Source: Nematostella vectensis (Eukaryota; Cnidaria; Anthozoa; Actiniaria; Edwardsiidae). From it: a stretch of 60,000 nt of DNA. The stretch covers positions 10,462,813 to 10,522,812 of the forward strand of contig NC_064041.1 of the NCBI RefSeq assembly GCF_932526225.1. The letters are read 5' to 3'. The notes under the pieces are model-generated. The model worked only from the letters and a program-made list of their open reading frames with translations. It was not told the DNA's origin and made no database searches. Of the stretch, positions 11,946 through 24,100 are shown piece after piece. Both the position numbers and the translations under genes were made by a program. Position 1 is the first letter of the stretch, and each line of letters opens with the position of its first letter.

Positions 11946-12387
11946 GCACTCAAGACAATGGTACAGTTGTACGCTTCTAGTGATTGGATCACGCAAGACA
12001 ATGGTACAGTTGTACGCTCCTAGTGATTGGATCACTCAAGACAATGATATAGTTGTACGCTCCTAGTGATGGGCTCACGCAAGACAATGATACAGTTGTA
12101 CGCTCCTAGTGATTGGATCACTCCAGACCATGATACAGTTGTACGCCCCTAGTGATGGGCTCACTCAACATAATGATACGTTGTACGCTCCTTGTGATGG
12201 GATCACTCAAGACAATGATACAGCTGTACGCTCCTAGTGATCGGATCACTCAAGGTAATGGTATTGTTGTACGCTCCTAGTGATCGGATCACTCAAGACA
12301 ATGGTATTGTTGTACGCTCCTAGTGATGGGCTCACTCAAGATAATGGTATTGTTGTACGCTCCTAGTGATCGAATCACTCAAGACAA
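11946..12387. repeat. 43-bp minisatellite, about 10 copies
   Basis: The unit contains CAAGACAATGGTACAGTTGT followed by ACGCTCCTAGTGATTGGATC. Copies differ by single substitutions (ATTGTTGT for ACAGTTGT; TGGGCTC for TGGATC). It begins just 3' of the Death-domain gene's stop. Confidence 0.9.
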
Positions 12388-12559
12388 AGGTATTGTTATG
12401 ATGTCTATTTGGTTTCATTCATTTTGTGGTTGTGTTGAATAAGAGCTTTTATAATCGTTAGGAAAATCTCATTCTTAGATAATAATAATACATATAGCAT
12501 TTTGCGTCCCACTGGATGATACAATGCCAATATTGGTACACCAGTAGACTAGTGGGACC

Positions 12560-12945
12560 GTGTTTAGATGTTATCATTACATAGTACGATAAGGTTGCGC
12601 ATTGCGAATCCGGAATTTTTTTCCCGCAAATATTTTTTTGCCGATGCGAAAGTTTCCGCGTCCACACGCAGCGTATTCGAATCGTTTTTAGCCGTACACA
12701 CGTATCCGGAAATTTGTGAAAACGCAAATTTCTTTTTTATGAATCTGGCTCTTATTTTTCCGGATACGACCGTCCACATGTATACGTGTTCGTATCGGAT
12801 AAAAAAAATTCCACTCTGGAGAGCGTTTTCAAAAATTTCCGGATACGGACGGAAATTATGCTGGATACGTGTGGACGAGAGCCCGATTCGTAAAAAAGAT
12901 TTCGTGTTTTCACAAATTTCTGGATACGTGTGGACGGGGCCTAGA
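12560..12945. mobile_element. Long palindromic MITE with ATCCGGAAATTT/GTGGACG motifs
   Basis: Both strands encode the same peptide word (VHTYPEICEN), showing a long imperfect palindrome. CCGTATCC/GTCCACACG-type words recur throughout. The right end is TGTGGACGGGGCC near 12943; the left end is degraded. A related element lies at 38430-38850. Confidence 0.6.
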
Positions 12946-13651
12946 CAATCAGAAGTGTACGATTTAATCATATTCTCTTGAGAAAATATTTCGTTTTTAG
13001 TGATCTTTAGTGATTGAATGATTCGATATTTTTTTTTACTTTATTTTACTAAACGTTTTTATATAAAAGTATTTGAAAACAATGAATTAATATGCGTTGG
13101 AAACGCATATTAGTTACCAGGTAATTCTTTCACGAGATTTTACCCACTTCGGGTGTTGAGTGCTACTGTGATAAAAATGTGGATTTTTATAATCATGATA
13201 TACATAATGTAAGTAGAATAGGTATGAAATACAGTATCACAGTATAATTTGTTAGTTCATGCAATGGTCGTTAAAAGTTCAACTTTGTAGCTCGATCAAT
13301 TGCATTCATTTATAAGGCAATAAAATTAGATTCGTATTGACTCGTTTCCATCTTTGTAGGTTACTCCATTTGACTAAATTAAAGGTTCTAAATCCTGAAA
13401 TCTGTTTTGTTTTTCATTAAGTTAAAAACTTTTTGGAACAAGAACGAAATAACTATATTTAACTTTGTGTTGTTCTTTGCAAGAACTGCATACACTGTAA
13501 TCTGACTTTTAACGCGAATTCTGATTAACCAAAACATAGTGAGGTGATCATGACGGGGTTCTTCAGTGCAGACATTCCCAAGTAAATACACCACACTAGT
13601 CCGCAACAGATCTATTGCTTCTGTCGAGTATTATAACGAAGAGCTTCTCTC

Positions 13652-16600
13652 TTAGACTTCTGTTTGTTGCGTCGGGCGGGAAATCGATTTTTCTGATGAT
13701 TTTTCTCTCCCGAATTTTCCTCTGAATAAACTTACTGTTCTCTTGTTCGTAGAGAAGGCAAGAAAAATAAAGAATCCTGAAAATAAAGCGAAATAAAACA
13801 TGAGACACGCATCAAAAGTTAAACCTCGTAACAGGCAGGTGGATTTGAACTTTCTGGGGGGCTAAGGCTCTGACAATACGCTAACAACTAATTTTAACTG
13901 ATTTTAATTAGTTCCAAGTGTAACCCTCTTTCAGACAATATGTAATGTGTCAGCGGCTTACTAAAAAGCCCCTGATGGGCCGTTTTTTTGATGGTGCATT
14001 TTGAGCGCGAAAGCGAGGCTTTGAATTGGAGTTTCTTACAGTCTAATTGTACAAATATTCCAACCTACCAGAGCCTCGCTTTCGCGCTAAAATTGCATCA
14101 TTTGGAAACAGATGCATAACATATAGCCACAGATGACCCTTAGCCAGCCATTTATTTATTAACTTTTCCGCGACAAATATAAATAATATCACAGCTAACC
14201 TACCTTGTAAACTGTTGAGTATGACGTAGGGGTACTGCAGATATGGCGAGGTCACAAAGGTAGAGATGAGGCCCAGTAACCATGGAAACCCCATGACAGT
14301 CGATAGCTTAAGGCACAGGAAGGCGTGGCGGCTTGTTGTCGAGGCTTGGCTGTTTGGCCGCGCCATATTAGAAGACTGAGGGCGAGTAAAACAGCAAATT
14401 CAACTCCACAAAATATTCAGCTGTCTAAGGAAATAAGATATTATTTCCAATGTTCAAAATACTCCAGAGAAAAAAATGTGAGTGCAAAAATCGATGAAAA
14501 TAAACGACTTCTGTAAACACAATGACGTAGTTACCTTCTCCGTGCGCCGTATGCCCACCATGGTACTGACAAGTGCGCATGCGTTGAAGACTATCACCAT
14601 GGCAATAGGCACGTGGAATGTGACGATGAGAGGAACAAGCTCCGTGATCCAGCAGTACACCCCTGTGCCTGTTGGAGTTATAAAGTGATTATTCTAATCG
14701 GCGTTGCTCAGGCATTGTGCCGAAGCCTTCATTAAAACCTTGATGTAACGGATCTCGATTATGCTAATACCCTCCATGTAACGAACATTTTCTAAAATCC
14801 CCATATTACTTCGCCCCCTCCTTCTCTTCCCTTTCCCCGCCTTTGTCAAAGTTGATTGACAGGAAGACAATGATTCCCAATTTTTCCTCTGCCTTGATAA
14901 TTTCCCTTCCCTCTTCCCACTTCTCACCATATCCAAAGTGCACGGCGTCTGTCTTGTCCAAGACGATTGACAGGAAGACGACGATGGCGGGGAAAGTGAA
15001 CGCTGCGCAGCAATACTTGATGAATGTCTTGCGAGAGTTGCTTGCTTGTAAAACCGCTAAAAATAAGATCGAATAAAGACATAACTAATACATGGCCATG
15101 GTCATAAGATAGAAAATGTTCAACAATAAAGGCCGTCAGTGGGTCAGTGAATGATATAGTATAACATTTGGATTACTATATTTGATCATGTTCTCCTGTA
15201 TGTAGCTTGTCTCGAAGGCTACATACCTTTAGAAGCAAACGTCTTCATGACATCATAAGCCATGACACTCATCCACGCGAAGGCAGCCAATAGAAAGTAA
15301 TGTACGATGACAGCTACGGCCACACAGAAACCGCTGATTTGGTTGAGACCAAGCATGAGGAAAAAGACTTGATTGACGAGGAGGCAGAAGACAAGACTCA
15401 TCAGAATCTTGCCTGGGACGTTTCTCAGCTCTTTCAGCCAGAGGTACAACAAAAGAAGAGCGACTTCTGCCAGAAGAGACAGCCCTGTGAATACGTAAGT
15501 AAGGATCTGAAGGGTGGAGAGGGACTTCTCTCCAGTCTGCGACTGTTGTGTGACTGATGTGTCACGCCAGCACAGGTAGACCGTGTCATTGATCACGATG
15601 TAGCTTCCATTTTCATAAGTACGCTCCAAGTCTTTGTAGGTAACGACTATACTTCCATTAGAGTTGAATGTTACATAGGAGGTGTTCAACATAGCGACAG
15701 TGCAGTTCTCACCCAGCAAAGATAGCAGGGTTTGGTTGTGTTTGTCTTGGTGTTGTTTTATCGGTTGAGGCAGGTTGACGCATTGCAGTGTGAACGGGTC
15801 AAACACTTGTGAGCTGTTACAGCTGTAGCTACCCGTCGTTTCCTTCTGCACGTCCCCGGAGATGGATATCTTGTAGCTGTCTCCCGTGTTCACGTCGAAC
15901 AGGATCGTCAGGGCGGGGGGATGCGGCGGAGGAATAGGGGGAGGAGGACGGGCTGGTACTAGGAGAAATGAGATTCGCATTTGGGATATCACGGTCCTGA
16001 TATAAGATTCACATAGGTCTATTGGGCAAATTTCTGATATAACATTCACATAAGTCTATTGGGCACGGTCCTGATAAAAGATTCAAATAGGTCTATTGAG
16101 CAAATTCCTGATATTAGATTCACATAAGTCTATTGGGCACGGTCCTGATATAAGATTCAAATAGGTCTATTGAGCAAATTCCTGATATAAGATTCACATA
16201 AGTCTATTGGGCACGGTCCTGATATAAGATTCAAATAGGTCTATTGAGCAAATTCCTGATATAAGATTCACATAAGTCTATTGGGCACAGTCCTGATATA
16301 AGATTCACATAGGTCTATTGGGCACGCTCCTGATATAAGATTCACATAGGTCTATTGGGCACTGTCCTGATATAAGATTCACATAGGTCTGTTGGGCAGG
16401 CTCCTGATATAAGATTCACATAGGTCTATTGGGCACTGTCCTGATATAAGATTCACATAGGTCTATTGGGCACAGTCCTGATATAAGATTCACATAGGTC
16501 TATTGGGCACTGTCCTGATATAAGATTCACATAGGTCTGTTGGGCACAGTCCTGATATAAGATTCAAATAGGTCTATTGGGCACTGTCCTGATATAAGAT

Positions 16601-19600
16601 TCACATAGGTCTGTTGGGCACAGTCCTGATATAAGATTCAAATAGGTCTATTGGGCACTGTCCTGATATAAGATTCACATAGGTCTATTGGGCACAGTCC
16701 TGATATAAGATTCAAATAGGTCTATTGGGCACTGTCCTGATATAAGATTCACATAGGTCTGTTGGGCACAGTCCTGATACAAGATTCACATAGGTCTATT
16801 GGGCACAGTCCTGATATAAGATTCACATAGGTCTATTGGGCACTGTCCTGATATAAGATTCACATAGGTCTGTTGGGCACGCTCCTGATATAAGATTCAC
16901 ATAGGTCTGTTGGGCACGCTCCTGATATAAGATTCACATAGGTCTATTGGGCACAGTCCTGATATAAGATTCAAATAGGTCTATTGGGCACTGTCCTGAT
17001 ATAAGATTCACATAGGTCTGTTGGGCACAGTCCTGATATAAGATTCAAATAGGTCTATTGGGCACTGTCCTGATATAAGATTCACATAGGTCTATTGGGC
17101 ACAGTCCTGATATAAGATTCAAATAGGTCTATTGGGCACTGTCCTGATATAAGATTCACATAGGTCTGTTGGGCACAGTCCTGATATAAGATTCACATAG
17201 GTCTATTGGGCACGGTCCTGATATAAGATTCACATAGGTCTATTGGGCACAGTCCTGATATAAGATTCACATAAGTCTGTTGGGCACATGATATAAGATT
17301 CAAATAGGGCTATTGGGCACGGTCCTGATACAAGATTCACAAAGGGCTATTGGGCACAGTCCTGATATCGGCTCTGGTTACAAGATTATCACTGGAGTGA
17401 GTCACGTAAACCTCAGGCAATTTTATTCTTATAGCCCGAGGTCATGTACACATCAAATAGCTTTCAGCGCACCAAAATATTGGGGTTAATTGAGTAGCCT
17501 TCTCCCCTTTTAAGATATATTTTGTACCTTAATGAATTATATGAACGTCAAATTGATGTTATTGTTCTTTATAATTCTATGGTCCATACCTGGGCATGAT
17601 AAAGTCTCTTCTTTCCTACACAAAGCGCAATGCGGGTTCCTTCGATCGTCGGGTCCATACGGAAGAGAGTACAGTTCACAGATAGCACGTGTTATTTCAA
17701 AGGGAGTCGTGAGGCTTTGTCCATTCACTGGTGGGCAACCCGAGTCCTTTATCTTACATGACAACAGCCGATCCCAGAATTCCGTGCGCGGCTTGTACGC
17801 CAATGCGCATGAGCGACGTGCGTATTCCATCAATTCAGCTGTGGTAGTATTGGCAGATATGCCAGAGGAGTCATCACATCTGATTGATAGTTGCCAATAA
17901 CTTAAATTCGTAGCAGCATTACACGATGCGCAGTACACGTTCCTATATGAGACATTAGATCGCATATCGAATACAGGTATTCCGCTGACCAGGTCTGAAT
18001 TGCTCGCCGTCTCGTTACATTTGGCGACCATACCAGTGTTGACGTAATTGTTAGGGCAACCACTAACGAAGATGTATGGTTCTTTATTCAAGTCGTCATT
18101 GATGTCGACGCAGGATTGCTTGGGATCGTTGATAACGAAGTCCCATTGGTAATTATCCGTGCATCTAGAAATAGAGCAAAAGCGCTCAAATGGAACTCAT
18201 AACACAGGGGCTCATAAGTAGGGGCAATCAACTTCCCCAAATTCTAGTATTACATAGGTGTCACGGCGTTTACTAGGATCAGGCTATTTTTAGACGCGAG
18301 GATTAGCCAATCAGATTCGACCTTTGTGTTGACGTTTTGGCTGAGTTCAACTGCACGCGCAGTCTCAGACAAAAAGCTATGTTTTTTTCTTCGGTACTTC
18401 TTTGACTTTGACTTTGGCGCGCAACCAACGTCAACGTAGCTGATTGGCCCGTTCGTGCGCGCGCGTCTAAAAACAGCCTGATCCTAGGAAACGCCGTGAC
18501 ACTTATATAATACAGATGATTGCCCCTTTATTAGCCCCTGTAACACACAAATACGGTCAAACCTCTATAGAACGGACATCCTCGGCCCGAAACATGTATT
18601 CCTTATACAGTGGAACCTCTATATAACGAGAACTCTCAGAACCGGAAAAAATATAGCCACTTTATTATGAAGGTGTCCAATCAGAAAGTGTCCGAAGTTG
18701 ATGGTTAAAGAGGGAGTTAAAAATTTATACATCCACCAAGGAGATAATTATAATTTTGTGACTAAAAAGCTAGTGTTAGCGGGTTTCAAATGTTATTTCA
18801 AAATAAGCTGGAATTTACCAAACTGACCTATCACGGTAGTCAAGGCAACAGTCACCGAGCTCCAAGCACTTCTCATCGCAGTAGCAATGCCCTTTAATGT
18901 TTGTCCTCAAACCACCGCATTTCCCATTACACAGGTATTCCGATGCCAAAAGTTCAGCTGAACATTCCTCGTTGGATGGTTTCCAGTATACGCTAGTGTT
19001 CAGGGCATTTTGAAGGTAGACGAAACTCACGCTTTGGCCGCGAAACGGGATGTCCAGATCATCTGATAAAAAAAGTCAAGTGACCCGCCTTAGTATAACG
19101 GCCCAATCTTTATTTATTTTTTTTTTGTTGTTGTTGTTTTTATTTTGCTGCAAAAAATCTGGCGCGCGAAAAAGTTTGGCATCCAAAAAGACACGTGATT
19201 TCTTACTGCAAGTCGCCTTATCGCGTGTTTTTTTTTATTGAACGCTTTCGCCTACTGCGCTTTTGTTTATGATACTCCCAAAGGAAGTAGAATTAATACA
19301 AAAATTATATTCTGACGTTTGTGTATGATAACAAATCATGCGCAGCAATTTGCAGTTAAGTTTGCATAAAAATGAGCTTATTTAAGAAAAAAAAAATGGA
19401 AATGAGTAACTTAAAAGTGTATAAAGGGCTGAGTGATTAGTGTTTATGACCTCGTAACTTCCGAGTGTGGTAGTATTACCAATTTTGCAAATTATTGAGA
19501 CATTTTCGGTGAGCTTCATTCTTTTTAGTCAGGTGGCCGTAATCAATATCAATAAACATGTCAAAATTGTGATTATAATGATGAATTTCATAAAGTATGA

Positions 19601-20221
19601 ATGAAGTTATGCATACAGGATGAAGTTATGTGCAATATGTATAAAGGTTTCAGCATTATTATACGATATGACGCCAACGGAAAAAAATAGAAGTTTTGAA
19701 GACATGATCTTAAAAATAAACATAAACAAAGAATTGCAATTACGTTCTGCTATAAGAGCGATGTACCCAAATAAAGTTCACTTTACATAAGTTTAGGGTA
19801 TATTATGCCAAAAGAAAAAGAATTCAAACTTTTGGTTTTTGTAATAGCGCAAACTAGATACGCGAGACAAGATCAAATGCTTCACATACGACTGACTTTT
19901 TTGTACAAAGATAAACACTATCCTACACAGGTTAAATCCATGACTTTAAGCAAGCAAACACTCTATATCACTGAAGATGATACAACGTACCAGCGTTCCC
20001 AGTGTTTTGCATGGACTCAGAAACAGGTTAATTAAAAGGAATGGGACCTCCGGCTTGCGTTCTTATTAGAGAATACGAGGGATTGAAATAGTCCACAAAA
20101 ATCATTTATGGCCCATGGTAAAAATGTCCCTTTGATGACATTACCTTTGCTTACCTGATATTGCTGCTCGAGAAGTCAAGACCATCATCAGGAACATTAA
20201 GCAACAGCCGAAATATAACAT
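13652..20221 (-). CDS. Somatomedin-B Methuselah/secretin-like 7TM receptor, copy A (8 exons, 722 aa)
   Basis: Minus-strand exons: 20221-20155, 19062-18828, 18164-17590, 15958-15227, 15056-14928, 14668-14535, 14375-14204, 13776-13652. They total 2169 nt with matching phases. Exon 1 is a signal peptide (MLYFGCCLMFLMMVLTS). Exon 2 carries an eight-Cys somatomedin-B domain (about residues 56-95, ending [19 protein letters not shown]). Exon 3 is a Cys-rich ectodomain with [10 protein letters not shown] and many N-glycosylation sites. Exon 4 finishes the ectodomain (VFDPFTLQC) and gives TM1-TM3 with [11 protein letters not shown], typical of Methuselah/adhesion-type family B receptors. Exons 5, 6 and 7 hold TM4, TM5 and TM6-7. 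Exon 8 completes TM7 and a Ser/Lys-rich tail. No GPS cleavage motif was seen. It should act at the plasma membrane through G proteins; ligand unknown. Its paralog starts 0.9 kb upstream in the same orientation. Confidence 0.85.
14845..14876 (-). pseudogene. Relic of a duplicated TM4 exon (copy A)
   Basis: CAAAGTTGATTGACAGGAAG followed by ACAATGATTCCC repeats the middle of the TM4 exon at 14928-15056, about 50 bp beyond that exon's donor. A longer relic occupies the same place in the paralog. Confidence 0.5.
15990..17368. repeat. 37-bp minisatellite, about 37 copies
   Basis: The unit includes GTCCTGATATAAGATTCACA followed by TAGGTCTATTGGGCAC. It fills most of the intron between exons 3 and 4 of receptor copy A and begins only about 32 bp from the exon 4 acceptor. 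Alternating AGTCC/TGTCC and CACATAGG/CAAATAGG variants suggest a higher-order pattern. The matching intron of copy B has no such array. Confidence 0.95.
18205..18540. mobile_element. 336-bp MITE with about 95-bp inverted ends
   Basis: The left end CAGGGGCTCATAAGTAGGGG and the right end pair over roughly 95 bp, including GTGTCACGGCGTTT and AGGATCAGGCT. TAACA flanks both sides (18200-18204, 18541-18545), a plausible 5-bp target duplication. It lies in the intron between the somatomedin-B and Cys-rich exons of copy A. Confidence 0.75.
18600..18665. mobile_element. Pogo/Tigger-like terminal fragment
   Basis: CAGTGGAACCTCTATATAAC resembles pogo/Tigger-type ends. Similar words (AACCTCTATATAAC, CCGTTATATGGAGGTTTC) recur at 43260-43420. 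Only end sequences are visible. Confidence 0.4.
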
Positions 20222-21153
20222 GATATAGGTTAGTTAGTTAACTCGGCATCACTAGTCTTATAGTGCTTGTTGAGTCGTAGAAAGCGTTCGCTTGCTAGGA
20301 TATCGTTACCTCTGGACATATTTGTACGATTACTTGTGTAATGACGCATAAAGTCTCGTGTTGGTTGACTTAATTCAATGCATCATAACAAAAGCCGGCC
20401 CCGAAAACAAATGTTTATGCAAATGATTTTTAGCGAGACATGATGCACCTCAGGCTCCCAGCGGTCATATTTTAGACAGCTCAGTGATGGATCCGCATCC
20501 GCTTTTACAGTTTACGGGACGAAATATTAGACTTGCTAAGTGAAGAAAACACGCACAGGGGGCAGCCTTTTACATGCCAAATACGCACATGAGGACATCA
20601 TAGATTTTTTTTTCTTGTCCGTGAAAGACGCGCAGGGATATGACGGTTACGCATGCGTCGTAGTGCTTACGGCTGTACTTTTTTGCTGTTTTCCTCCGGC
20701 TATTACGAAGGTCCGCACTCAAGTCTAGCTGTGACCGACTTGTGGGCAAGCATGCGAAATAGGGGGCGGAGCCAACGCTCTTATAGCGCGCGACACGATA
20801 TTGAAGTGCAATGAGAGACGTGACGTTATCTCCGGATAACACCGAGAGCGAGGCGGTGGTGCGTATACATGATTATTTTTAAAAATTAAAAAACTTGACG
20901 ATCCTTCAAAGATAAAATTGTTATTACTGAAAACAAGATTTTTCAAAATATTGCACTTACAAACTTTCTTATTTTTATTTGATTCGGTACTTAAAACAAA
21001 ATTCTTAAGCTCTCTTTATTTCTGGTTCATTGGTATTTTATGTGTTTGTCCATTGATGGACACAAAACTATTAAAATAAAAACTCGGATACACAAATAAA
21101 ATGATAAGCAACCACTTCCGATTCCGTTCGGGCCATTAGGCGACCCTAGCTGT
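20222..21153. other. Intergenic DNA between the two receptor genes
   Basis: This interval holds the 5' flank of copy A and the 3' flank of copy B. TTTATT at 21015-21020 is AATAAA on the minus strand, 134 nt after the copy B stop, and is a good poly(A) signal. Nothing else supportable was seen. Confidence 0.5.
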
Positions 21154-24100
21154 TTAGAGTCCAGTTTGCTGTGTTGATGGTTGCGCCAGTGAAGTCGACT
21201 TGGTCGACGATCGTTTTCTTCCAAATCTCCCTCGCAGTAAACCGAGAGTTCTTTTGTTTGTCGCGAAGGCGAGGAAGATGAAGAAACCTAAGCGAAAAAC
21301 GAAACAAAAAGAAGATGCAAGATACAAGACAAAGTAGATAAAATATATCTGTTTATGACTGTTTATCTATATATACTTTTGTGTGTGTGTGTCTTATCGG
21401 GTTATGATTGGTTGAAGGCAATCACGTGAGACCTTTGTGTTTTGGCGAGATGTCCATCGATCACCATTATGGAGGCATGCCGCAAACACAGGTAACCCAC
21501 CTTGTAAACTGTTGAGAATGACGTAGGGGTACTGCAGATATGGCGAGGTCACAAAGGTAGAGATGAGGCCCAGTAACCATGGAAACCCCATGGCAGTTGA
21601 CAGCTTAAGGCACATGAGGGCGTGGTGACTTGCTGACGACACGTGACTATTTGGCCGCGCCATTGAAGAAGACTAGGGATAAAAAAGCATTAAATAATTG
21701 AGTTTTTGTGGCAGTATTTTCTTTACTACAACGAAAAAATTGCAGCGTCCAGATCTAACGCTGTTCATCTCTACCGGCCAAAACCAGCCTTAGTAATAAA
21801 TCATTAATGCAAAATTGACACCATATTCTTAAGTACTATTGGCATTACACAAAGGTTTAAAATGCCTTGGAAAAACGAATCTAAGCAATGTTAAACATAG
21901 CCAAAAAAATAGGTTATGGAAAATAGCCGAAATTGAATAGGTTAAAGCCTCTCGCGGGTAATTGTTTTAAAAAAATTGTTCAAATTAAAGCCCGTTAAGT
22001 GCGATCGAACATATTCATCAATGATTCTAGTTCATCCCCGGAGACCAAGGGCGACGCGGAGACGTGCTTCCTGTGTCTCCGATCTCCGCGACGCTCTTGG
22101 TCCCCCAGGATACTTCTAGTTTACAAATTCTGAAATAAAAATTAGATATTAATAATCGGAGAGGCACGCACACGTGCAAATGAAATCGCAGTTTTGGGGG
22201 TTTGGTACAAAATCTAAAAAAACTGTATAGTTGCAAACCACTCCATTTTGCGTATACACCTATTTGAAAATACGTTGTCAGCGCAAATGGCAAATGGCAA
22301 TTGCCAAATTGCAGTGCTACCACCTAAAATTACCAAGGGACTACTCACATTTCACCAAAAGCAGGAAAATGGGAATAACTTGTGGGATCAGTTTACTTGC
22401 TTTTTACTCTTAGGAGTAATTATACCTACAAGCCGTGATTGGTCGTATAACTACCATTTTCCATTCGCCATTTGCACCGGCAACGTTAATTGAAATAGGT
22501 GTATGAGGTCTGTCCTACTTATATGACAAGTGGACAACCGAATTTTCAATTTAAACGAATTTTAGAAAAAAATACCCACGAGAGGCCTTAAGTTGCGACT
22601 GACTGCTTCTATCTCAATATTTCATCTGGGTATTGCCTCCTTCTCGGCTGCTTTTGGGAATGATGAGTAAAGAGTGTGCATTTGTAAAATTACCTCCGTA
22701 CGCCGTATGCCCACCATGGTCCTAGCAAGTGCGCATGCGTTGAAGACTATCACCATGGCAATAGGCACGTGGAATGTGACGATGAGAGGAACAAGCTCCG
22801 TGATCCAGCAGTACACCCCTGTGCCTGTTGGGGCAAAGTTACAAAAGTTCATGCATTTATGCCCAAACACCTTGAATATTCGCTGTTTTACGGGATTTTG
22901 CCGTGTAATCTGGAGAGCCATGCCTTCCATCCCCTGAGTACTTCTATATCAGACAATACTTCAATATCAGACAATTAAAAGTTGTGGTTTTAGATTACGA
23001 GAAGGCATGCGGACTAGGCTGTTGCCATACGATTAATGAACGTCCAAGAAACCGTCGAGGATCATAAAAGGAAAAAAGTATAGGACAAAGAAAATCCAGG
23101 AGACAAAATAATATTAGCGGCCAAAAAAACGAAAAGACACAAAAGCACCTTTTCTTTGCCTTGTCGATCTTCCTCTCACCCCAATCCCCCTTTCCATCCA
23201 CCTTCCCTTATCATATATTCAAAGGACAGTGCTGGAAAACGCAAGACTAGTTCCAGTACCGCGCGGTTAAACCAGCCTTTTTGTTTTGAAATGGCGGCAT
23301 TTTACCGGCAAACTGTCACATTTTGGCGAATGCTAAGAAAACTAAACCAAACATAAGGCTATAATTTTCTTTATGACTCCCTCACTATCACACAAATCTG
23401 TCATCTTTTGTACAGTATGGTTTTTATGCTGTACAATTAGTCAAAACAGCACCTTTCGTACCTTTACCCGGACGATTCAACACTACGATCGTGCTTGTTT
23501 TCGCCAGAGCACGCGCATGCGCATACGTTATTTAGCACTGTCTATCCAAAGTGCACAGCGTCTGTCTTGTTAAAGTTGAATGAGAGGAAGACAATGAATG
23601 CCCCCTTATTTTCTTATCTTTCCTTTTCACTTGTTTAACTCCCTCTCTTCTCCCCCTTTCCCTCTTCTCACCATATCCAAAGTGCACGGCATCTGTCTTG
23701 TCCAAGATGATTGACAGGAAGACAATGATGACGGGAAGAATGAACGCTGCGCAGCAATACTTGATGAATGTCTTGAGAGAGTTGCTGACTTGCTTCACCG
23801 CTAGAGGGTAAGAAATGTCCATGAGACTGTTGACTTGGAGGCGGGGCATGGGGCCGGAAAAAGGTGACTGGAAATAGAGGGGCGGACCTCCATAGAGCCC
23901 AGACGTTAGTTAGAAATAGAGCCCAGATAACAGGGGATATACTTTCATGAGTGGAAAAAGAGTGGCGGACCCACATAGAGCCCGGTCTGTAAACTTTATA
24001 CGCAAAATAGATACGTATATAATGACCATTAAAATTATTCTTTAGTTCCTCTCCGCTCTTGACATAAGACATACAATATCCGCGATCTTGTTTCCAAAGG

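Noticed and set aside
14043-14203. Extension of receptor copy A past the TM6-7 exon (RLAVILFIFVAEKL)
   Set aside because: A GT donor at 14203 and the matching exon at 13776 (FFIFLAFSTNKRT), conserved in copy B, show that this is intron read-through.
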